9,780 nucleotides of DNA from Pseudomonadota bacterium (lineage in GTDB: Bacteria > Desulfobacterota > WTBG01 > CAIYCZ01), in the NCBI GenBank assembly GCA_026388865.1, contig JAPLIX010000013.1, positions 880 through 10,659 on the forward strand, written 5' to 3'. Shown in pieces: positions 5,939-9,780 of this stretch. Below the pieces are notes generated by a model, which was given only the letters and a program-made list of their open reading frames with translations, searched no databases and was not told the DNA's origin. Within the stretch, counting starts at the first letter, position 1. The number at the start of each line of letters is the position of its first letter. Both the position numbers and the translations under genes were made by a program.

Positions 5939-7180
5939 CTACTTTAAGGCGCACGCTGTTGAACCCGGTGCTTTTGGTTTATCGCTGAGGGTGAGGCTCG
6001 CTGTTTTAGCGCCGCTTCGAACCGCCACCAGCTCCGCTGCAATGGAGACCGCGATCTCGGCGGGCGTGCTGGCCCCGATGCTGATGCCGACCGGAGAGTA
6101 TACCTTTTTAATCGTGTCCTCGCTCACCCCCTTGTCCCGCAACTGCTGAAACGCTTTAGCAACCTTGCTGCGACTGCCGATCATGCCGAGATAGCGAAAC
6201 GGTTTATGGATAAGCTGCTCAAGGATTTCAAAATCATGGGCATGCTTGTGGGTCACGATTATGATATAGGTGTTATCAGAAAAGACAAAACCCTCCAGCA
6301 CCTTCTGGTAGTCTTCGGCAATAATGGCGTCAGCCCAGGGCAGGTGCTCCCTGTTTGCGAACTCGCTGCGGTTATCAACCACGGTGACGTTGAAATCAAG
6401 CATCTTGCCGATTTGAGAAAGCGCGCTGCCGATGTGGCCGGCGCCGAATATGACAAGCTGTGCCGCGGGAAGAAGCGGCTCGAGGAATACGCTCATGCCG
6501 CCGCCGCATGACATGCCGATGTCTTTGAGCTCATAGCGGACAAATTTAGGCGATGCAGCGCTCATGAGCTGCAGCGCTTCATCGACAATCTTTTTTTCTA
6601 TGGCGCCGCCGCCGATAGTCCCGGCTATCGATCCGTCTGCCCTGATGAGCATGCGGGCGCCCTCCTCGCGGGGAGCAGAGCCCAGTGATTCTATGACGGT
6701 AGCCAATACCACCGGGGTACCGGCTTTTTTCGCCGCAACTATTTCTTCAAAAATATCCATAATACATCTCCTGGTGTAATCGTTATCGTCTGCAGGGGCA
6801 CAAAATTTTGTCCCGCCTTCAAAAGCCTTCTCAACATCGTCATTGCTGAGAAGTTTTGCTTCGGCAACGGTTTTCCCGAGCGCAAGCTCGGTGAGCATGC
6901 TGTTCACCGCAATGGTTGAAGCGCAGCCATTTGATTTAAAGCGGATGTCAAAAACGCGGCCGTCCTCGATCATGATCCACAGTTCAATTCTATCGCCGCA
7001 GGCAGGATCATCAAGCAGGGCATAGCCGTCGGCAAGCCCGTCGCTCATGTCGCCGAAATTACGAGGCCGAACGGCATGCTCACGCACCAGTGCCGGGCAG
7101 TCTTCGCCTGGATCTTCTAATTTCGGAGCGCCTTCTGCTCCCCCCCAGGCGCAGGACTCTTCGTAAAAGGGATCTTCCAT
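5939..7180 (-). CDS. IscU/NifU-like scaffold domain fused to full-length XdhC
   Basis: The 413-aa protein has two parts. Residues about 30-138 resemble the IscU/NifU N-terminal Fe-S scaffold: EHAVRPRNFGDM, DDPACGDRIELWI (Cys61), FKSNGCASTIAVNSMLTELALGKT (Cys86), and GTKFCAPADD (Cys127). These fit the three scaffold cysteines. Residues 141-390 are a complete XdhC: GSAPREEGARM (167-177), GTIGGGAIE (188-196), GMSCGGGMSVFLEP (222-235), Rossmann FGAGHIG (245-251), THKHAHD, LGMIGSRSK, and PVGISIGASTPAEIAVSIAAELV. AGGAG lies 6 nt before the ATG at 7180. Met141 (ATG at 6760) has its own AGGAG 7 nt upstream, so a separate XdhC could also be made. The first 30 residues are acidic, carry two extra cysteines, and match nothing I know. 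A scaffold domain on XdhC suggests Fe-S or sulfur delivery to the hydroxylase, which is inference. Confidence 0.85.
   Translation of the reverse strand: MEDPFYEESCAWGGAEGAPKLEDPGEDCPALVREHAVRPRNFGDMSDGLADGYALLDDPACGDRIELWIMIEDGRVFDIRFKSNGCASTIAVNSMLTELALGKTVAEAKLLSNDDVEKAFEGGTKFCAPADDNDYTRRCIMDIFEEIVAAKKAGTPVVLATVIESLGSAPREEGARMLIRADGSIAGTIGGGAIEKKIVDEALQLMSAASPKFVRYELKDIGMSCGGGMSVFLEPLLPAAQLVIFGAGHIGSALSQIGKMLDFNVTVVDNRSEFANREHLPWADAIIAEDYQKVLEGFVFSDNTYIIIVTHKHAHDFEILEQLIHKPFRYLGMIGSRSKVAKAFQQLRDKGVSEDTIKKVYSPVGISIGASTPAEIAVSIAAELVAVRSGAKTASLTLSDKPKAPGSTACALK
6760..6772 (-). promoter_or_regulatory. Internal ribosome-binding site and start in the fusion gene
   Basis: Inside the fusion gene, minus-strand AGGAG (6772-6768) precedes an in-frame ATG (6760-6758) by 7 nt. 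That ATG is exactly where XdhC homology begins (MDIFEEIVAAKKAGTPVVLA). The signal is as good as the site before 7180. It implies a second, roughly 273-aa XdhC product, or recent fusion of two genes. Confidence 0.6.
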
Positions 7181-7192
7181 ACTAAGCTCCTA

Positions 7193-8281
7193 TCAGATAT
7201 TTTTCACGAGCTCTATAAACTGCTCAAGTGTCTTCAGATTATGGCAGGGCAGAAAATGATCCACATACGGCATGGCTGTGGACATGCCCAGGCACAAAGG
7301 CTCATAGCGGTCGTATTTCAGATTCGGATTGAGCCAGACAATTTTTCGGAAGCCGCGTTTGAAAAGGACCATCTGTTTTTTTAGCAGCTCGGCATCGCCC
7401 TTGTCCCAGCCGTCGCTCAGGATTACCAGGATGCGGTTGCGCTTGCGGAGCTTGCCGCCATAGAGCCGGTTGAACTTGTCAAAGCAGCCGCCGATATCCG
7501 TGCCGCCCGACCAGAACTGCACTTTTTTCGACAGAAGCTTCATGGCCGATTCAAGCGTACGGTAGATCGGAAGAGCACACGTCTGCTTGCGATCCCTGGT
7601 GAGTATATTCATGATCTCGCCGCCCCGCTGTGTGGACTGCCGGATCGAGCGGCGCAGATCGACCATTTTACCCTTATTGCTGGGTTTGAACCGGCGCCCG
7701 AGCTTTTCTTTCACCGTAATCCTGAAGCTGCGAAAAACTTCATCGAACATGGCCATCTCAAGGGGCGTGATCAACTCAAAATCCCGCTCCCGCAGGGACT
7801 GGCCGAGCGAATAGGTCGGAACATTGACCTCGTCATACTGGTTGCTCAGCTTTTTAGAATCTTTTTTGGGATTTCCCTCTTCATCCTCGGGAGATTTGCT
7901 CTTCTTATCGACGGAGGAGTCCTTCTCATCGGGCTCCTCACTGCTGCCGCCCTGCTTCTTGGGAATATTCACCCCGATGCGCCAGAACTGCAGAAACAGG
8001 ATATCAAAAGCCGCCCGGTACTTTTGGCTCATGAGCATATTGGTCCGCAGAGCCATGTAGAACTCGAAGCGGCTGTTAATATCGATATGGGCAAGGGCTG
8101 CGATGGCATCCCGTTCATTTGCAGTATGCACGGGGATTTTATTTATGCGCAGCAGTTTTGCAAACTTGATAATGCGCTGGATAAGGGACTCCGTACGCTG
8201 CTCAGCAGTGGCGCTTAAATGCTTCTTTCTCTGCGCTTCGAGTTGTTTCTGCGCTTCAACCGGTACAAGAAGTACTTTCAT
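7193..8281 (-). CDS. coxE: CoxE-type VWA protein, core removed by an adapter junction
   Basis: This is a von Willebrand factor A protein of the CoxE family, partner of the MoxR/CoxD ATPase in maturing the active site of CO dehydrogenase-type hydroxylases. The ATG overlaps the upstream stop as ATGA, so the two are translationally coupled. As given it is 362 aa. An N-terminal helical region is followed by a very charged linker (about 108-145). The conserved MVDLRRSIRQSTQRGGEIMNIL (206-227) comes just before the VWA domain. The later VWA parts are GGTDIGGCFDKF (259-270, MIDAS threonine) and ILVILSDGWDKGD (284-296). The expected DxSxS MIDAS strand is missing. In its place residues 233-239 read QTCALPI, the translation of Illumina adapter sequence. 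Perhaps 45 residues are lost, based on family layout. The true gene is probably intact, near 400 aa. Confidence 0.85.
   Translation of the reverse strand: MKVLLVPVEAQKQLEAQRKKHLSATAEQRTESLIQRIIKFAKLLRINKIPVHTANERDAIAALAHIDINSRFEFYMALRTNMLMSQKYRAAFDILFLQFWRIGVNIPKKQGGSSEEPDEKDSSVDKKSKSPEDEEGNPKKDSKKLSNQYDEVNVPTYSLGQSLRERDFELITPLEMAMFDEVFRSFRITVKEKLGRRFKPSNKGKMVDLRRSIRQSTQRGGEIMNILTRDRKQTCALPIYRTLESAMKLLSKKVQFWSGGTDIGGCFDKFNRLYGGKLRKRNRILVILSDGWDKGDAELLKKQMVLFKRGFRKIVWLNPNLKYDRYEPLCLGMSTAMPYVDHFLPCHNLKTLEQFIELVKNI
7564..7585 (+). other. Illumina TruSeq adapter embedded in the contig
   Basis: From 7564 the plus strand reads AGATCGGAAGAGCACACGTC and then TG. That is 22 consecutive bases of the standard Illumina TruSeq adapter. 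The match stops at 7585, where genomic-looking coding sequence resumes. It is translated within coxE as QTCALPI. The VWA domain lacks its central segment exactly at this point. The natural reading is that the assembler joined two genomic fragments through adapter read-through and lost the sequence between them. The frame stays open across the junction only by chance. Confidence 0.97.
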
Positions 8282-9165
8282 TCGATTTTAGTCTCTGCAT
8301 GCACCAGCACCGTGGTTGACATGTCCTTGAATTTTTTAACATCTTCCTTGAATTTAAACAGGGTGCCCGCGGTCATATCCATGGTGGTCTCGTCTATCTC
8401 GTCTTTGTCAAGAAGGGTGAGCGCCTCCGACCAGTCAAGCGTTTCTGCAACACCGGGCCGCTTGTAGAATTCCTGCTCACGCAGGGTTGCCATGATTTGG
8501 GAAATCTTTTTGGCAAGTTTAGCTTCAATATTGGGAATTTTCGCCAGTATGATCTCCCTTTCGCGCTCAATGGTTGGGTAGTCGATAAAATGGTACAGGC
8601 AGCGGCGCTTGAGCGCATCGTGCAGCTCGCGAACGCGGTTGGACGTAATAATAACAATGGGCTTATGCTTGGCCGTCACCGTGCCCATTTCAGGAATGGT
8701 TACCTGAAAATCGGAGAGTATTTCAAGCAGAAACGCCTCGAACTCCTCATCAGCCCGGTCGACCTCATCGATCAGGAGCACCACCTTTTCTTCACCGCGC
8801 ACAGCCTGAAGCAATGGGCGGGGGATGAGAAATTCATCGGTGAAAACATTTTCAAGATGGCCCCCGGCCCCGCTTGTATCGAGAGCTTTGATTTTTAAAA
8901 GCTGCTTTGCATAATTCCATTCATAAATCGCGGAGGTTGCATCAAGGCCCTCATAGCACTGCAAACGGATGAGCTTGCGGCCCAGCGCGGAGGCAATCAC
9001 CTTGGCAACCTCTGTTTTGCCAACGCCGGGCTCGCCCTCCAGCAGCAGCGGCTTTTCCATCTTCAGCGCCAGGTAGATCGTGAATGCAAGGGAATCATCG
9101 CAGATATAGTTCTCCTTCTTCAGGCCCTCCTTGATTTTATCTATGGACTCTATGGTTTTCATCAT
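8278..9165 (-). CDS. coxD: MoxR-family AAA+ ATPase, CoxD-like
   Basis: This 295-aa AAA+ ATPase of the MoxR/CoxD type is likely a chaperone that works with the adjacent CoxE VWA protein. The known CoxD role is remodelling CO dehydrogenase so that its [CuSMoO2] centre can be built. Motifs are Walker A LLEGEPGVGKTEVAK (41-55), EGLDATSAIYEWNY, Walker B VVLLIDEVDRAD (128-139), ITSNRVRELHDALKRRCLYHF with sensor-1 Asn and the arginine region, and DYPTIERE. Length is normal. The first two codons are ATG ATG; AGAGG lies 2 nt before the first and 5 nt before the second, so 9162 may be the true start. It follows yqeB by 24 nt and overlaps coxE by 4 nt. Confidence 0.88.
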   Translation of the reverse strand: MMKTIESIDKIKEGLKKENYICDDSLAFTIYLALKMEKPLLLEGEPGVGKTEVAKVIASALGRKLIRLQCYEGLDATSAIYEWNYAKQLLKIKALDTSGAGGHLENVFTDEFLIPRPLLQAVRGEEKVVLLIDEVDRADEEFEAFLLEILSDFQVTIPEMGTVTAKHKPIVIITSNRVRELHDALKRRCLYHFIDYPTIEREREIILAKIPNIEAKLAKKISQIMATLREQEFYKRPGVAETLDWSEALTLLDKDEIDETTMDMTAGTLFKFKEDVKKFKDMSTTVLVHAETKIE

Positions 9166-9189
9166 GGCCTCTTTTCATTTTAGGAATAT

Positions 9190-9780
9190 TTATATTGAGC
9201 AAACGCCCAGAACGCCGCTTTTCCACATGAGAATCGCCTCAAGCACCGAGCCGCCAAGGGCGCGCGCCTTGTCGGAAATCGTATAGCAGTGATCGGTCAC
9301 CAGGCGCGGATCGACATCGCCGATCTTGAGCCCCTGCGGCACCTCACGGCCGTTCATGATAAGCCCGCGCACCACGCCATCGAATGCCGCGCGCACCGGC
9401 TCTTCATCCACATAGCAGCCGTATCGCGCCTTTGCAGGGAGAACGCAGCACCCGCTCAGCGCCGTAGCCCATGACCGGATCGGGCTTACCTGTATCGGGG
9501 AGTGCTGAGCCCTTAAAAAACAGCCTGCCGAGATTATGCCCGCGCATCGTTTCAATGACGACATGCACCTGCCTGCCCGCTTCAAAGCCCGGCCCCAGAG
9601 CGATTGTCAGCGGCGCCATGTCCCGCCGCATGCCCGTATCGCGCTTGGCAAGCGTGGCATCAACAACGACATCAGCCTTAAGCTCTTTTAAAATAGTTGC
9701 TCCCGGATCAACCAGCACCGGGATGATCCCCTGCTGCCATGCTGCTTTGATCTCATCGATGCCGGCCGCTTTCCGTGCCC
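9190..9780 (-). pseudogene. yqeB: YqeB family selenium-dependent molybdenum hydroxylase protein, partial and frameshifted
   Basis: The gene runs in from the right edge, so its start is missing. The first frame encodes GIDEIKAAWQQGIIPVLVDP, ADVVVDATLAKRDTGM, IALGPGFEAGRQVHVVIETM, RGHNLGRLFFKGSALPDTGK and GAERVLRSPCKG, then runs into a TGA at 9404. Homology resumes one frame over with GCYVDEEPVRAAFDGVVRGL, GLKIGDVDPR and ISDKARALGGSVLEAIL, ending at TAA 9190. These are strong YqeB family motifs. The switch is near 9425-9440. By family layout about 16 residues (the IGDxVxxG turn) are also missing there, so this is a small deletion with a +1 shift. It may be true decay or another assembly error. 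YqeB is a marker of selenium-dependent molybdenum hydroxylases; its reaction is unknown. Confidence 0.82.

Noticed and set aside
7564..7585. Novel cysteine-containing insert (QTCALPI) in a VWA protein lacking MIDAS
   Set aside because: The bases are Illumina adapter, so this is an assembly artefact and not a protein feature.
9404..9406. TGA in yqeB as a selenocysteine codon
   Set aside because: YqeB homology resumes in a different frame, so reading through the TGA would not restore the protein; it is a frameshift.

Overview
The window looks like part of an anaerobic Gram-negative bacterial genome, probably a Desulfobacterota (deltaproteobacterial) or similar lineage. The signs are an outer-membrane porin, an Fe-S-containing aldo/keto reductase, and an operon of the kind that matures selenium-dependent or CoxL-type molybdenum hydroxylases. 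The lineage is an inference. An Illumina adapter embedded in one gene shows that this is a draft, possibly metagenomic, assembly.

Left part (1-2030): a minus-strand OprO/OprP-type anion porin (195-1607). Its roughly 220-nt leader carries a sigma70-like promoter (1831-1860), a molybdenum/tungsten cofactor (Moco RNA) riboswitch aptamer (1716-1817) and an intrinsic terminator (1660-1693). A perfect 10-bp complementarity links the conserved 3' part of the aptamer to the terminator loop, so the leader reads as a ligand-OFF transcription attenuator. A divergent promoter (1934-1963) serves the plus-strand aldo/keto reductase (2031-3092), which has two cysteine clusters.

Right part (3123-9780, all minus strand, transcribed right to left): yqeB (truncated by the window edge and frameshifted), a MoxR/CoxD AAA+ ATPase, a CoxE-type VWA protein, an IscU-like/XdhC fusion, a second XdhC-like protein, a roughly 350-bp non-coding insertion, a stand-alone XdhC/CoxI N-terminal domain, yqeC, and a MocA-like nucleotidyltransferase. 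Apart from the insertion, the genes are 12-24 nt apart or overlap by 4 nt, so they form one operon. Its promoter lies beyond the right edge. Together these genes would make the cytidylated (or otherwise modified), sulfurated or selenated cofactor and insert it, with ATP hydrolysis by CoxD/CoxE, into a hydroxylase that is not in the window.

The two halves fit one theme. The operon consumes Mo or W cofactor, and the cofactor riboswitch controls a porin that may admit molybdate or tungstate through the outer membrane. The riboswitch-porin pairing is the most interesting discovery. Two sequence problems need care: the adapter-derived junction in coxE, which removes the MIDAS core, and the frameshift with deletion in yqeB.
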